A stretch of DNA of 64,000 nucleotides from Methylomonas paludis (GTDB lineage Bacteria > Pseudomonadota > Gammaproteobacteria > Methylococcales > Methylomonadaceae), in assembly GCF_018734325.1 (NCBI RefSeq), contig NZ_CP073754.1:682001-746000 (forward strand), read 5' to 3'. This document shows positions 20,351 through 30,700 of the stretch, piece after piece. Under the pieces are notes generated by a model. It was not told where the DNA came from. It did not search any database and saw nothing but the letters and a program-made list of their open reading frames with translations. Position 1 is the first letter of the stretch; each line of letters begins with the position of its first letter. The position numbers and the translations under genes are program-made.

Positions 20351-20380
20351 ACAAACTCCCCGGCCTGCCGGGGAGTTTGT
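20351..20380 (+). terminator. Terminator after gap-pyk
   Basis: A perfect 14-bp stem (20351-20364 with 20367-20380) with a 2-nt spacer, a few bases past the pyk stop. Real pairing would open some central bases. The T-rich right arm ends TTTGTTCC. Confidence 0.8.
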
Positions 20381-20417
20381 TCCAGTCTCAATCAATAATC
20401 AATCCAATGTAGCCTTG

Positions 20418-20567
20418 ATGCAGCAACGCGGAATCGAGGGCTTGGCTATGCCTATCGTGGTTGCCATTATCTCTGGAGGAACAGCGATGCTTGCGTTCAA
20501 AAAAGAAATCGTCGAATGGATTGTAAATAGAGGACACGCCTGCCCAAAATTTGGAAATGTAAAATAG
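20418..20567 (+). CDS. Small hypothetical protein, 49 aa
   Basis: An ORF of 49 residues that looks coding: a start-proximal segment (MQQRGIEGLAMPIVVAIISG), a hydrophobic helix, then a charged region with EIVEWIVNRGHACP. A family is not recognised. The single CP motif hints at a cut-off zinc-binding tail, so this may be a truncated protein. It lies in a decaying intergenic region after the pyk terminator. Confidence 0.35.
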   Translation: MQQRGIEGLAMPIVVAIISGGTAMLAFKKEIVEWIVNRGHACPKFGNVK

Positions 20568-20923
20568 AAAGCAGAGTGTGGCTGGCGTATAGTTTTCGAT
20601 CACAATAATGGTGCCTATTGTTCATATTCTACACAAATCTTTACGATTAGCCTTATTAATAGACTTGCCAACACAAACATTGGGGGCTTGTCTTTACCTA
20701 TTGGACCAACCGCATGATCTTGGGCGACAGTCTGCAAGTTATGACCAGAACAGCCTAATTTTGCGCGCCATCAAAGTAAGATGCGTCAGCCTTACGAATT
20801 CTGAAGCCTATATAATAACGGCATCAGCTTGATGGCTTATCGATTGGACGATAATATAGTGACCGATCAATGCAGTTTTACAGATAGGTTGACAATCACG
20901 GCACTCATAATGCAGAGGTAAGT
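20568..20923. other. Intergenic stretch without a convincing gene
   Basis: A 74-codon plus-strand frame (20608-20832) exists but has no ribosome site or family resemblance, so I do not call it. The region lies between two decayed loci and may itself be gene debris. Confidence 0.4.
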
Positions 20924-21142
20924 ATGTTAAAAAGTTACGAAGCAACCTTAGATCACGGTCAAATCAAATGGTTGGGCGAAACACCCATAATCGCATCAGC
21001 TCGCATCCTCGTCACCATACTCGAAGAATCCCAACCTAAAACCAAGCGCTGTCCACCGGTCTCCATTGCCGGCAAAGGTAATACCGTAGCCGATATTGTC
21101 AGCCCCATCTCCGACCTGGAGGACTGGGAATGCCTGAAATAA
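20924..21142 (+). CDS. Antitoxin-like protein upstream of a PIN toxin
   Basis: A 72-residue protein (MLKSYEATLDHGQIKWLGE...ARILVTILEE) of the kind found just before PIN-domain toxin genes. The N-terminal part suggests a short beta-strand domain and the C-terminal tail (VSPISDLEDWECLK) looks like the toxin-neutralising segment. A GAGG site precedes the ATG. The PIN gene starts 13 bp before its end, typical for a toxin-antitoxin pair. The toxin carries an in-frame stop, so this antitoxin is probably an orphan. Confidence 0.65.
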   Translation: MLKSYEATLDHGQIKWLGETPIIASARILVTILEESQPKTKRCPPVSIAGKGNTVADIVSPISDLEDWECLK

Positions 21143-21534
21143 TCGTGCTGGACACCCATATTTGGTTTTGGTGGATAAGCCAGTAGTACCAGCGATTTCC
21201 GAACCAATGGCTCATCCTCATCGAAACCGCCGATCATGTCGTTGTTTCGCCGGTTTCCTGTTTTGAAATTGCTCTGGCCCAGCAACGCGGCAAATTGAAC
21301 TTACCTTGCCCAGTCGGTGACTGGCTGCAACTAGCGCTTGAGCCGTCGGGCGTGGAGTTATTGCCGTTGACAGCAGCCATTGCTGCGCGTGCCGTCACGT
21401 TGTCGCCAGTCCATAAAGACCCTTTTGATCGATTGATCATCGCCACGGCTCTGGAACATCAAGCCCGTCTTGCCAGCGTCGATAGCGTATTTCCAAATTA
21501 CCAAGAACTCGAATCCTGCCGCTTGCAAGCCTAA
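21130..21534 (+). pseudogene. PIN-domain toxin gene with an in-frame stop
   Basis: From the ATG at 21130 the frame reads MPEIIVLDTHIWFWWISQ and then hits TAG at 21184-21186. The same frame continues through a complete PIN domain (VVVSPVSCFEIALAQQRGK and HKDPFDRLIIATALEH) to a stop at 21534. Acidic RNase residues are still visible: D in VLDTH, E in CFEIA, D in DPFDR. One base change would restore the gene. A downstream restart would lose the first catalytic aspartate, so the toxin is probably inactive. Confidence 0.8.
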
Positions 21535-21604
21535 ATTACAAGCCTAAATTAATGGCTAACCCCCCCCAAAAAACACCCTCGGTCAACTCAGCATCGCAAC
21601 TCTG

Positions 21605-21755
21605 ATCCACGATGCTACCCGTAAAACTCCCCGCCGCCGAATACCAGACAGTGGATGGCCAGAGAAGAGCAAAATCCGATTCGCTTAATGAGCCCCGCAA
21701 CCGCGACCCGCACCTGGTTTGACGCGGCAAGGACGAACAGGACTGGTCGGATTGA
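21605..21755 (+). pseudogene. Shredded N-terminal remnant of a type III adenine methyltransferase (Mod-like)
   Basis: Fragments in different plus-strand frames line up in the order I know from Mod-type site-specific DNA methyltransferases: IHDATRKT, AAEYQTVD, NPIRL, PRNRDPHLV, then RGKDEQDWSD. At least three frameshifts and an in-frame stop break it, and nothing downstream continues the gene. The assignment is from memory of the family and needs a translated search. Confidence 0.5.
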
Positions 21756-21898
21756 ATAAGCCGTGGGGAAGTGCCTTCTGAGTTTATTGTGATTTGAACA
21801 ACCGTTAGAATTCTAACTGGTTAAAGCGTTACCTCAAATCAGAAAACTGCTTTTCGGAAAGGATTTACTCAAAAATCCTTCTTAAATGTGCATATCCC

Positions 21899-22870
21899 CT
21901 AAACCACCCGGTCCGGCAACTCCCCACCCGCAAAATACGCCTCCAGATTAGCCAGCACCTTTTCCCCCATCGCGGTGCGGGTGGCAATGGTCGCGCTGCC
22001 TAAATGCGGTAATAGCGAGACATTTTCCAGGTTCAAAAAGCCGGGATGGATATTAGGTTCACCTTCGTAGACATCCAGGCCGGCACCGGCAATGCCTTTT
22101 TCCTGTAACACTTTGATCAAAGCCGAGCTATCCACCACATCACCGCGCGCGGTATTGATCAAATGCGCGCTAGGTTTCATTAAACTCAAGCGCTCAGCAT
22201 TGATTAAATGCCGGGTTTCATTGCCGCCGGGGCAGTGCAGTGAGACATAATCGCAGTGCGGCAGCATGGCTTCGATACTGTCACAGCGCACCGCCTGCAA
22301 ATCATCCACAATGGCCTGTTCCGCCGGACTGGGTTTGACATACAGAATTTTCATACCAAAGCCGTGATGGGCTTTTCTGGCTACCGCCTGGGCAATCCGG
22401 CCAAAGCCGATCAGGCCCAGCGTGGCACCGGTCACGTCGCTGCTCATCATATGAGTAGGACACCAGCCTGTCCAGCCACCGGCTCGTACCAGACGGTCGC
22501 CTTCCGCGCCGCGCCGCGCCGACATCAGCAGCAAAGTCATGGCAATATCTGCAGTACTTTCGGTCAATACGCCGGGGGTGTTGGTAACGATCAAGCCCTG
22601 CTGTTTGGCGGCATTGATGTCGATATGGTTATAGCCGACACCAAAATTGCCCAAAATCTTGCAGCGCTTGTTGGCGACATTCAACACTTCCGCAGGAAGG
22701 CTGTCGCAGACAGTGGGGCAGACGGCATCGTAATTTTGCAGCGCTGCCTGAAATTCGGCAAGGCTGAAGGGGTGATCATCAAGATTCAAGGTCAGCTCAT
22801 AGCGCTCTTGCAGCTTGGCTTCAACAGAGGCCGGCCAGCGGCGGGTAATCAGAACTTTAGGTTTGCTCAT
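21899..22870 (-). CDS. hprA: Hydroxypyruvate/glyoxylate reductase
   Basis: A 323-residue NAD(P)-dependent D-2-hydroxyacid dehydrogenase that reduces hydroxypyruvate to glycerate in the serine cycle. It has the Rossmann motif GLIGFGRIAQAVARKA, the SLHCPGGNETRHLIN region, INTARGDVVD with the catalytic arginine, and LPHLGSAT with the catalytic histidine. I chose the ATG at 22870 (MSKPKVLITRRW) over one 13 codons upstream. It lies 63 bp after the aminotransferase gene that makes its substrate, which supports this role over other family members. Confidence 0.88.
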   Translation of the reverse strand: MSKPKVLITRRWPASVEAKLQERYELTLNLDDHPFSLAEFQAALQNYDAVCPTVCDSLPAEVLNVANKRCKILGNFGVGYNHIDINAAKQQGLIVTNTPGVLTESTADIAMTLLLMSARRGAEGDRLVRAGGWTGWCPTHMMSSDVTGATLGLIGFGRIAQAVARKAHHGFGMKILYVKPSPAEQAIVDDLQAVRCDSIEAMLPHCDYVSLHCPGGNETRHLINAERLSLMKPSAHLINTARGDVVDSSALIKVLQEKGIAGAGLDVYEGEPNIHPGFLNLENVSLLPHLGSATIATRTAMGEKVLANLEAYFAGGELPDRVV

Positions 22871-22933
22871 GACATTGCCTGCTTGTAAAGATGCCAAACC
22901 GGGCAGCATAGCCCGGTTTGGCCGACTAGGGGT

Positions 22934-24097
22934 TTAAGCTGTAGCGCGATAATACTCCAGTGCCGCACCAACGCCACTGCCGGGCTGGATGGCTATGCCG
23001 CTGTCCAGCAGCGCCATTTCCACGCCGGCAATCGCGCCCAGCAACGACACATCGTTCATGTCGCCAATATGGCCGATACGGAATACTTTGCCGGAGACTT
23101 CACTCAAACCAGCACCCAAAGAAATATTGTATTTTTTAAAAGCAATGCTGATGACTTCGCGGGCATCTTTGTCGGCCGGTACTACAATAGCCGTAACCGT
23201 ATCCGATTCAAAACCAGGTTGGGCGCAGATTTCCAGGCCCCAGGCCGCCACGGCGCGGCGCACACCTTCCGCCAGCCGGTGATGACGGGCGTAAATATTG
23301 TCTATGCCTTCAGCCAGTAGCAGTTCCAGCGATTTACGTAAACCGTGCAGCATTGGTGTCGATGGCGTATAAGGTGTATAACCGTCTTTATTGGTGTTGA
23401 TCTGATCCTGCAATGACAAAAACGCGCGGGGGTAAGTGCTGGTGCTGGCAGCCGCCAACGCTTTTTGGCTGAAGGCCAGAATCGCCGCACCGGCCGGCAG
23501 CATAAAGCCTTTTTGTGAACCGCTGATCGCTGCGTCCACACCCCAATCGTCATGACGGAATTCAATGCTGGCAATGGAACTAACGCCATCCACAAACAGC
23601 AGTGCCGGGTGATTGGCGGCATCCAGGGCTTTGCGCACCCCGCCGATATCGCTGGTAACGCCAGTCGATGTTTCGTTATGTGTCGCCAACACTGCCTTGA
23701 TTTCGTGGCCGGTATCGGCTTTCAGGCGTGCTTCCAGGTCATCCAGCGGGATGCCTTTGCCCCATTCAACTTCGTGGAATTCAACAGTAAAGCCCAGACG
23801 TTTGGCCATTTCAATCCATAAATGACTGAACTGGCCAAACCGGTAAATCAGCACTTTATCGCCGGGGTTTAAGCAATTGGTCAGCGCCACTTCCCAGCCG
23901 GCAGTACCGGTGGCTGGAAACACGAAGCATTGGCCGGTTTCAGTACGGAAGATTTTTTTCAGATCAGCCAGAATCGGTTTGAACAGGTCTGGAAAAATCG
24001 GTGAACGGTGATCTTCCATCGGCAGGTGCATGGCACTCAGCACTTCGTGCGGGGTATTGGTGGGACCGGGGATAAATAAATGATTACGACCTGCCAT
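22934..24097 (-). CDS. sga: Serine-glyoxylate aminotransferase
   Basis: A 387-residue PLP enzyme of class V aminotransferases. It converts serine plus glyoxylate to hydroxypyruvate plus glycine, the entry of the serine cycle. The PLP lysine is in ISGSQKGFMLP, and the N-terminal FIPGPTNTPHEVL is the SgaA/AGXT signature. It is transcribed leftward together with hprA and divergently from mcl. Type I methanotrophs carry such genes as a partial cycle beside the RuMP pathway. Confidence 0.93.
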   Translation of the reverse strand: MAGRNHLFIPGPTNTPHEVLSAMHLPMEDHRSPIFPDLFKPILADLKKIFRTETGQCFVFPATGTAGWEVALTNCLNPGDKVLIYRFGQFSHLWIEMAKRLGFTVEFHEVEWGKGIPLDDLEARLKADTGHEIKAVLATHNETSTGVTSDIGGVRKALDAANHPALLFVDGVSSIASIEFRHDDWGVDAAISGSQKGFMLPAGAAILAFSQKALAAASTSTYPRAFLSLQDQINTNKDGYTPYTPSTPMLHGLRKSLELLLAEGIDNIYARHHRLAEGVRRAVAAWGLEICAQPGFESDTVTAIVVPADKDAREVISIAFKKYNISLGAGLSEVSGKVFRIGHIGDMNDVSLLGAIAGVEMALLDSGIAIQPGSGVGAALEYYRATA

Positions 24098-24469
24098 CAG
24101 GCTTCTCCTTTAATAAAATAGATTGATTGCGTTCCAGTGGCAGCAGCGGAAAATCGGACAGGAATGATACCTGGCACAGGCTTTTCCGGCATAGCTGAGA
24201 CGTGGCGGCCTGTAAAGCTGACCACTCGGCGTGCCTGCCGGATAAGGCAGTGCTGTGGATACGCAGATTAAAACCTAGCGATATTGTCATATTTATCTGC
24301 ATTCGGCAAGTGTTTCAGCCGGCTTTTACCCAGGTTTTTTAGCCAAACAGCCAATTTCATTGGATTGGGAAGATTGACATTAGCGGCTCTAAAAGTAAAA
24401 TGTCAGATTGTTTTGTCTTAGCCGGACAGGCGTCTCTTTAGTCAATCTAAATTTATAGGAATCCAATAC
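24098..24469. other. Divergent intergenic region sga/mcl
   Basis: This 372-bp gap must hold the promoters for sga-hprA (leftward) and mcl-mtkAB (rightward). I see no gene, no clear repeat and no operator that I can name. Confidence 0.5.
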
Positions 24470-25423
24470 ATGAGTCATACACTATATGTGGCCAATACCC
24501 AACGTGTACAGCGCTGCGAATTGGCGGTGCCAGGGTCGAATCCCGACATGTTCGAAAAAGCCCTGAAAAGCGGTGTAGACTTCGTATTTCTTGATCTGGA
24601 AGATGCCGTTGCTCCGGATGACAAGCTGCAGGCCCGCAAAAATGTGATTCAGGCCATTAACGATCTGGACTGGGCCGGCCACGGCATTACCCTGTCGGTA
24701 CGTATCAACGGTCTGGATACGCAATTTATGGTGCGCGATGTGGTGGATCTGGTTGAACAGGCCGGCGCAAAAATCGACACCTTGCTCATTCCCAAAGTGG
24801 GCGTCTATGGTGACGTTTATATGGTGGAAGCCATGCTCAACCAGTTGGAAATGCAACAAGGTTTGAAAAATAAAATCGGTATCGAGTGTCTGATCGAAAC
24901 CGCACTGGGGATGGCCAATGTTGAAGACATCGCCAAACAGGGTGCGCTCGGTGGCCGGGTGGAAGCTCTGCATTTCGGTGTGGCCGACTATGCTGCCAGC
25001 AACCGGGCACGCACCGTCAATATCGGTGGTCTTAACCCCGATTATCCGGGCGACCAATGGCATGCGGCCATCAGCCGTATGACCGTGGCTTGCCGCGCCT
25101 ATGGCCTGCGGCCTATCGATGGCCCGTTTGGCGACATCAAAGATCCCGACGGCTTTAAAGCCGCCGCCCGTCGTGCTGCTGCGCTGGGTTGCGAGGGTAA
25201 ATGGGCTATCCATCCTTCTCAAGTGGCGTTGGCGAATGAAGTGTTCACCCCGCCGCCGGCTGAAGTTGACAAAGCCAAGCGTATTCTGATTGCCCTGCAG
25301 GAAGCCGCTGCCCAGGGTAAAGGCGCTGCCGCGCTGGATGGCCGCTTGATAGATGCCGCCTCTGAGCGGATGGCCAATAATATCGTGCGTGCCGCCGAAG
25401 CCATTGCAGCTAAAAGCCGCTAG
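24470..25423 (+). CDS. mcl: Malyl-CoA lyase (CitE family)
   Basis: A 317-residue TIM-barrel lyase that splits malyl-CoA to acetyl-CoA and glyoxylate. CitE-family signatures are visible: RCELAVPGSNPDMFEKA, DFVFLDLEDAVAPDDK with acidic metal ligands, IGIECLIETALGMANVEDIA, and KWAIHPSQV near the end. Placement directly before malate thiokinase, which makes its substrate, supports malyl-CoA lyase over citrate lyase. It is the first gene of mcl-mtkA-mtkB. Confidence 0.94.
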   Translation: MSHTLYVANTQRVQRCELAVPGSNPDMFEKALKSGVDFVFLDLEDAVAPDDKLQARKNVIQAINDLDWAGHGITLSVRINGLDTQFMVRDVVDLVEQAGAKIDTLLIPKVGVYGDVYMVEAMLNQLEMQQGLKNKIGIECLIETALGMANVEDIAKQGALGGRVEALHFGVADYAASNRARTVNIGGLNPDYPGDQWHAAISRMTVACRAYGLRPIDGPFGDIKDPDGFKAAARRAAALGCEGKWAIHPSQVALANEVFTPPPAEVDKAKRILIALQEAAAQGKGAAALDGRLIDAASERMANNIVRAAEAIAAKSR

Positions 25424-25507
25424 GCAGCATAGTTGCAAAAATTCAGTCCGATCTATGCATCGGGCTGAGATTTTTAATGAATTCCAAAATTAATTTAGAG
25501 AGATGCG

Positions 25508-26689
25508 ATGGATATTCATGAGTATCAAGCCAAACAGTTATTAGCTGAATACGGTGTCAAAATTGCCGACGGTGGCCTGGCTTACAGTCCGGAAGATGCC
25601 GTGCAGCGTACCCGCGAAATCGGTGGTAATGTCTGGGTTGTCAAAGCCCAAATCCACTCCGGTGCGCGCGGCAAAGCCGGTGGTATCAAAATCTGCAAAA
25701 CCCACGACGAAGTCTGGGATGCCGCCGAAAAACTGCTGGGCAGACGTTTGGTTACCCATCAAACCGGTGCCGCCGGAAAAGTCTGTTTGCGTTTGTATAT
25801 CGAAGCCGGCACCGATATCGCCAAAGAACTGTATTTCAGTCTGCTGGTCGATCGTGCCAAAGAACGCATCGTCATGGTGGGTTCAGCGCAAGGCGGCATG
25901 GATATCGAAGAATTGGCGGAAACCAATCCGGATGCCATCAAGAAAATTTATATCGAGCCGGCTGTCGGCCTTCAGGACTTTCAGGCCCGCGAAATGGCTT
26001 TTGCTTTGGGCCTGGAAGCAGATCAAATCCAGCACGCCGTAAAACTCATTCAGGGCAGTTATAGAGCCATGCGTGATCTGGATGCCAATATGCTGGAAAT
26101 CAATCCGTTGGTAGTGACAGCGCATGGCGAGCTGGTGGCACTGGATGCCAAAATGGGCTTTGACGACAACGCCCTGTTCCGCCGGCAAAGAATTTCCGAA
26201 TTGCGTGACAAAACCCAGGAAGACCCCCGCGAAATGGCGGCGGCTGATCGCGGCCTGAGCTATGTTGGATTGGATGGCGACATCGGTTGCATGATCAATG
26301 GCGCAGGTTTGGCTATGGCCACTATGGACATGATCAAACTGGCCGGCGGCGAACCGGCCAATTTTCTGGATGTCGGCGGCGGTGCGTCTGCCGAACGCAC
26401 CGAAAAAGCGTTTCGCATGGTATTGGCGGATGCCAATGTCAAAGCCATGCTGGTCAATATCTTTGCCGGTATCAACCGTTGCGACTGGATCGCCGAAGGT
26501 GTGGTGCAGGCCGTAAAAAATATCGACATGAAAGTGCCTTTGATCGTACGTCTGTCCGGCACCAATGTCGAACAAGGCCGGAAAATCATCGCAGACAGTG
26601 GTTTGCCTATCATTATGGCGGATACCCTGGCGGAAGCTGCCGAAAAAGCCGTGCAAGCCCGTAACGAAGTCGTCGCAAAACTAGCTTAA
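25508..26689 (+). CDS. mtkA: Malate-CoA ligase (malate thiokinase) beta subunit
   Basis: A 393-residue ATP-grasp protein homologous to succinyl-CoA synthetase beta. It starts [19 protein letters not shown] and has [16 protein letters not shown] and a C-terminal [16 protein letters not shown] segment. With MtkB it activates malate to malyl-CoA using ATP. The neighbours mcl and mtkB distinguish it from the TCA enzyme SucC. It lies 84 bp after mcl and 9 bp before mtkB. Confidence 0.93.
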   Translation: MDIHEYQAKQLLAEYGVKIADGGLAYSPEDAVQRTREIGGNVWVVKAQIHSGARGKAGGIKICKTHDEVWDAAEKLLGRRLVTHQTGAAGKVCLRLYIEAGTDIAKELYFSLLVDRAKERIVMVGSAQGGMDIEELAETNPDAIKKIYIEPAVGLQDFQAREMAFALGLEADQIQHAVKLIQGSYRAMRDLDANMLEINPLVVTAHGELVALDAKMGFDDNALFRRQRISELRDKTQEDPREMAAADRGLSYVGLDGDIGCMINGAGLAMATMDMIKLAGGEPANFLDVGGGASAERTEKAFRMVLADANVKAMLVNIFAGINRCDWIAEGVVQAVKNIDMKVPLIVRLSGTNVEQGRKIIADSGLPIIMADTLAEAAEKAVQARNEVVAKLA

Positions 26690-26698
26690 GGAACTCAC

Positions 26699-27589
26699 AT
26701 GGCAATTTTTATCGATAAACAAACCCGAATTATCGTCCAGGGGTTTACCGGCAAAATCGGCAGTTTTCATGCTCAAGACATGATTAACTACGGCTCCAAC
26801 GTGGTTGGCGGCATTACCCCCGGCAAAGGTGGGCAAAAACATCTGGATCGGCCAGTGTTCAATACTGTCCGCGAAGCAGTGGAACAGGCCGGTGCCGAAG
26901 CCAGCATCGTGTTTGTACCGCCGGCTTACGCTGCCGATTCCATCATGGAAGCCGCTGAAGCCGGCATTAAATACTGTGTGGCCATTACCGATGGAATCCC
27001 CACTCAGGATATGATGAAAGTCAAAATTTTCCTGAGCCGTTTTCCCAAAGAACAGCGCATGGTGCTCACCGGCCCCAATTGTGCCGGCACCATCAGTCCC
27101 GGTAAGTCCATGCTGGGTATTATGCCTGGTCATATTTATATCCCCGGCAATGTTGGTATTGTTGGCCGTTCCGGTACGCTGGGCTATGAAGCGGCAGATC
27201 AGATGAAATCACTGGGTATCGGTGTCTCCAGCTCGGTAGGGATAGGCGGCGACCCAATTAACGGCAGCTCACACCGCGATATTCTGGAAAAGTTTGAAAC
27301 CGATCCGGAAACCAAAGTAGTGGTCATGATAGGCGAAATCGGCGGCCCTCAGGAAGTAGAGGCTGGTTTGTTTGCCAAAGAACACATGAGCAAGCCCTTA
27401 GTGGCTTATATTGCCGGCTTGACTGCGCCCAAAGGTCGGCGCATGGGTCATGCCGGGGCCATTATTTCTGCCAGCGGCGAATCGGCCGCAGAAAAAGTCG
27501 CTATTCTGCAGGAACTGGGTGTCACCATAGCCCCAACTCCGGCGGCAATGGGGGAGACCGTTGCCAAAGTGTTGGCAAAATTGGGTTAA
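26699..27589 (+). CDS. mtkB: Malate-CoA ligase (malate thiokinase) alpha subunit
   Basis: A 296-residue CoA-binding subunit homologous to SucD. It has the N-terminal IIVQGFTGKIGSFHAQ, a GPNCAGTISPGKSMLGIMPGHIY segment, and GRRMGHAGAIIS with the histidine that is phosphorylated in the family. An AAGGA site precedes the ATG. It completes the mcl-mtkA-mtkB operon, and a terminator follows. PEP carboxylase and glycerate kinase, often linked in alphaproteobacterial clusters, are not here. Confidence 0.94.
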   Translation: MAIFIDKQTRIIVQGFTGKIGSFHAQDMINYGSNVVGGITPGKGGQKHLDRPVFNTVREAVEQAGAEASIVFVPPAYAADSIMEAAEAGIKYCVAITDGIPTQDMMKVKIFLSRFPKEQRMVLTGPNCAGTISPGKSMLGIMPGHIYIPGNVGIVGRSGTLGYEAADQMKSLGIGVSSSVGIGGDPINGSSHRDILEKFETDPETKVVVMIGEIGGPQEVEAGLFAKEHMSKPLVAYIAGLTAPKGRRMGHAGAIISASGESAAEKVAILQELGVTIAPTPAAMGETVAKVLAKLG

Positions 27590-27607
27590 AACGGCTTAAT
27601 TACTTCG

Positions 27608-27633
27608 AAAAGCCCGCTTAATGTGGGCTTTTT
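27608..27633 (+). terminator. Rho-independent terminator after mtkB
   Basis: AAAAGCCCGC pairs with GTGGGCTTTT across a short loop, with T residues at the end of the right arm (27629-27633). It lies about 20 bp after the mtkB stop. Confidence 0.85.
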
Positions 27634-27702
27634 GCTAAATTATGTTAGGCTTGTCCGTTCAGCCGTCATCTCGACGATATCTTTAAACAGAATACTCACG
27701 GC

Positions 27703-30700
27703 ATGAATTCCGATCAACTCAGCAAACATCTGACCCAATTTCAGGCCTTGCCGCTTGAACTGCAAAGTATTGTCAAAGTGCTGGCGGTTTATCACGACTA
27801 TATTTCCCTGACCAGCCTCAGCAAATGCCTGTATAGCCTCGGTATCAAAGACGGCAGTAAAATGGTGAAAGCCGAATCCATCAAAGCGCGTATCAAACCT
27901 TTGATCAAAGAAGGCCTGCTCCAGGAAAACGCCAAGCCGGGCGGCACCCGCTGCGCACGCAGCATAGCTGAGTTGATAGTCAGGCATATGGTTGATGTCG
28001 GCGAGTTTGAAAAATATGCCGAACTGGTTATCAGGGAAAGCGGTTATGGCGGCGGGTATTACCGCTATCACAGTATTGAAGAATGTATACGTGAAGTCAG
28101 AATCCATTTCTATCGGGGCGATTACGATCAAGTTGAGTCCAGCCTCAAGCTGGGTGAACGCTATCCCGGCAAAGTACCCGATCGCATTGAGCTATATCTG
28201 GCCTGGTTTCTTAATCCACTGGATCTGGACTGGTTTCGGCGCCATCATCCCGTTTTGCTGGTCGAATTAGCCGCTTTTGCCGGCATCCATCAGCAAGTTT
28301 ATTGCTACCGCCATGCCGAGTTGAGTGATTTTTTGCAACAGACCCTGGAAAGTCCGGAAGGCCGCGAATCCGGGTTCCTGGCCAGAGTGGTGCTTGAGCT
28401 CCAATTCATGCGTGGTGAATGGCAAGACTTGCCGCCGCAATTGCTGGGTGTCAGCGAACCGGAGTTACTGGCCATGAACGCCATGCTGGTATTCATGCAG
28501 GGTCAATATTTGGCAGCTATCAATCTGTATGAAACAGCGTTGGCTCAGCTGCGCAAAAAATCCGGGCAGCGTAATCTATATTTTTACGGGTTAGCCGGGG
28601 TGTTTTACCCGTTGGTCATTTTAAAAAACGCCGATATCAAACAGCGCAACAAATTAGCCACCCTGCTGAACCAGGCCATTAAGCTCAACGGTTATTGGAC
28701 GGGGGTTTATCAATATCTCAGCCATTATCTGCAGTTTTTACAGGGTGACTTATCCAAACGCCAGTTATTGCTGGGTATTGATGTCACACACAGGATACAT
28801 AGCGGTTTTAGAGAAAGTGGTGGGCCGGATACTCTGTATACCGCACCATTATTACAGCATGTATTTTTACTGCTGATTAAATTCTGGATCAAAACTGATT
28901 TCCAGACGCGAGTGATCCCGCAAGATCAGCAGCTCTACAGTTATTTGACCAATAACGGCTATTTATGGCCGGCCGCCGAACTGGCCAAAGTCTTTTCCAC
29001 ACTGGAACCCATTCGGGGGCAGCAATGGCAAAGCCGGTTTTTTGAGCAGCGCCCGCTGGCACTGGCTGATTTATTTGTCAGCCGGCCCGATTGGGAACTG
29101 GCTTTGGATGCCCTGGCGTTTTTGCCGGTTACCGACAAAAAAACCGATACCGGTCAGCCAACCAAGGCCACCCGTTTGGTGTGGCTAGTCAGTCATGATG
29201 AAAAAAATCACACGCTTAACCTATCCCCCCGCGAACAAAAACAGCAGGCCAAAGGTCAGTGGAGCGCCGGACGTGCCATTGCTTTAAAAAGACTGGCTCA
29301 GGAAACCGTTGGTTTTGATTACATCACCGAGCAGGATTTAAAACTGTGCGCCCATATCAAAGAATATCGTGATACCAGTTGGTATGGCAAAGGCACTTTT
29401 TTCGAATTTGATAATGGCGTCCCGGATGCTTTGATAGGCCATCCGGCGCTGTTTCTGCAGGATGCTCCGGAAGTGCGGGTCGAAGTGGTAAAAGGCAATG
29501 TTGAGCTGCACGTAAAAAAGCTCAGTAAGGGCGATAAAATCAAAATCCAGCTTGAACCGCAGCCTTATCATGAGCAAAAGTTCTATATAGTCAAAGAAAC
29601 GCCTACCCGTTGGCGGGTAGTTGAGTTCAATGCCGATCATCACCGAATCTTCGGGGTGTTGGGCGCACAAGGCCTGGAAGTACCGCTCTCCGCCAAAGAC
29701 AGAGTATTGCAAACCCTGACCAGTATTTCCGGATTGTTGACTGTGCATTCCGATATCGGCGGCAACGCCGGTAGTGCCGCCCAAATTCAGGCCGACTCCA
29801 CCCCGCGTATCCACTTGTTACCGCTGGGCGAAGGCTTACGGGTCTCGCTGCTGACCCGGCCATTTACCAATGCCGGCAGTTATTTTCAGCCGGGGCAGGG
29901 CGGTATCAGCGTGCTGGCCGAAATCGACGGCAAACCGCTACAGGCCAAGCGCGATTTAAAACTGGAGAAACAGCGCGCCGAGCGAGTCCTGGCCGCCTGT
30001 CCAATCCTGCAACAGGCCGAACGCGATGCCGGCGGCGATTGGTTACTGGACAGCGCTGAATCCTGTCTCGAGCTATTACTGGAAATCCAGGCTCTGCCCG
30101 AAGGCGAGTCCCTGCTGGAATGGCCGGAAGGGGTACGGTTTCGCTTATTGGGGCAAAGTAGTGGTTCCGGTTTTAGTATGCAGATCAAACAGGATAACGA
30201 CTGGTTTGCCTTGCAGGGCGAGTTAAAAGTCAATAACGATACCGTTGTCGAAATTCAGCAGTTATTGGGCCTGCTCAATAATGGACAAAGCCGCTTTCTG
30301 CAGCTCAAAGATGGACAGTTCTTGGCATTGACCGATGAATTTCGCCGCCGGCTTCAAGAGCTCAAAGCTTATACTGAGCAAAGCGGTAAAAAACTGCGCA
30401 TTAATCCGCTGGCAGCTCTCAATCTGGAGCAGTGGCAGGAACAGGCCGATATTAAAGCCGACAAACACTGGCAAGCCCATCTCCAACGCCTAAAGGCCGC
30501 CCGCGACTACCAGCCGCAACTGCCATCCACTTTTCAGGCTGAATTACGTGATTATCAAATTGACGGCTATAACTGGCTGGCTCGCCTAGCTTATTGGGGA
30601 GTGGGAGCTTGCCTGGCCGATGATATGGGTCTGGGCAAAACCGTTCAAGGTTTGGCTTTGCTGGTGGAACGAGCACCACTAGGCCCGAGTTTGATCATAG

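Noticed and set aside
20608-20832. A 74-codon plus-strand frame.
   Set aside because: No ribosome site, odd composition and no recognisable pattern in a region of gene debris.
24482-25438. A 318-codon minus-strand open frame opposite malyl-CoA lyase.
   Set aside because: The composition is that of a shadow frame (rich in H, G, F, Q) and mcl is well supported.
25883-26656. A 257-codon minus-strand open frame opposite mtkA.
   Set aside because: Shadow of a GC-rich coding region; no start signal or family match.
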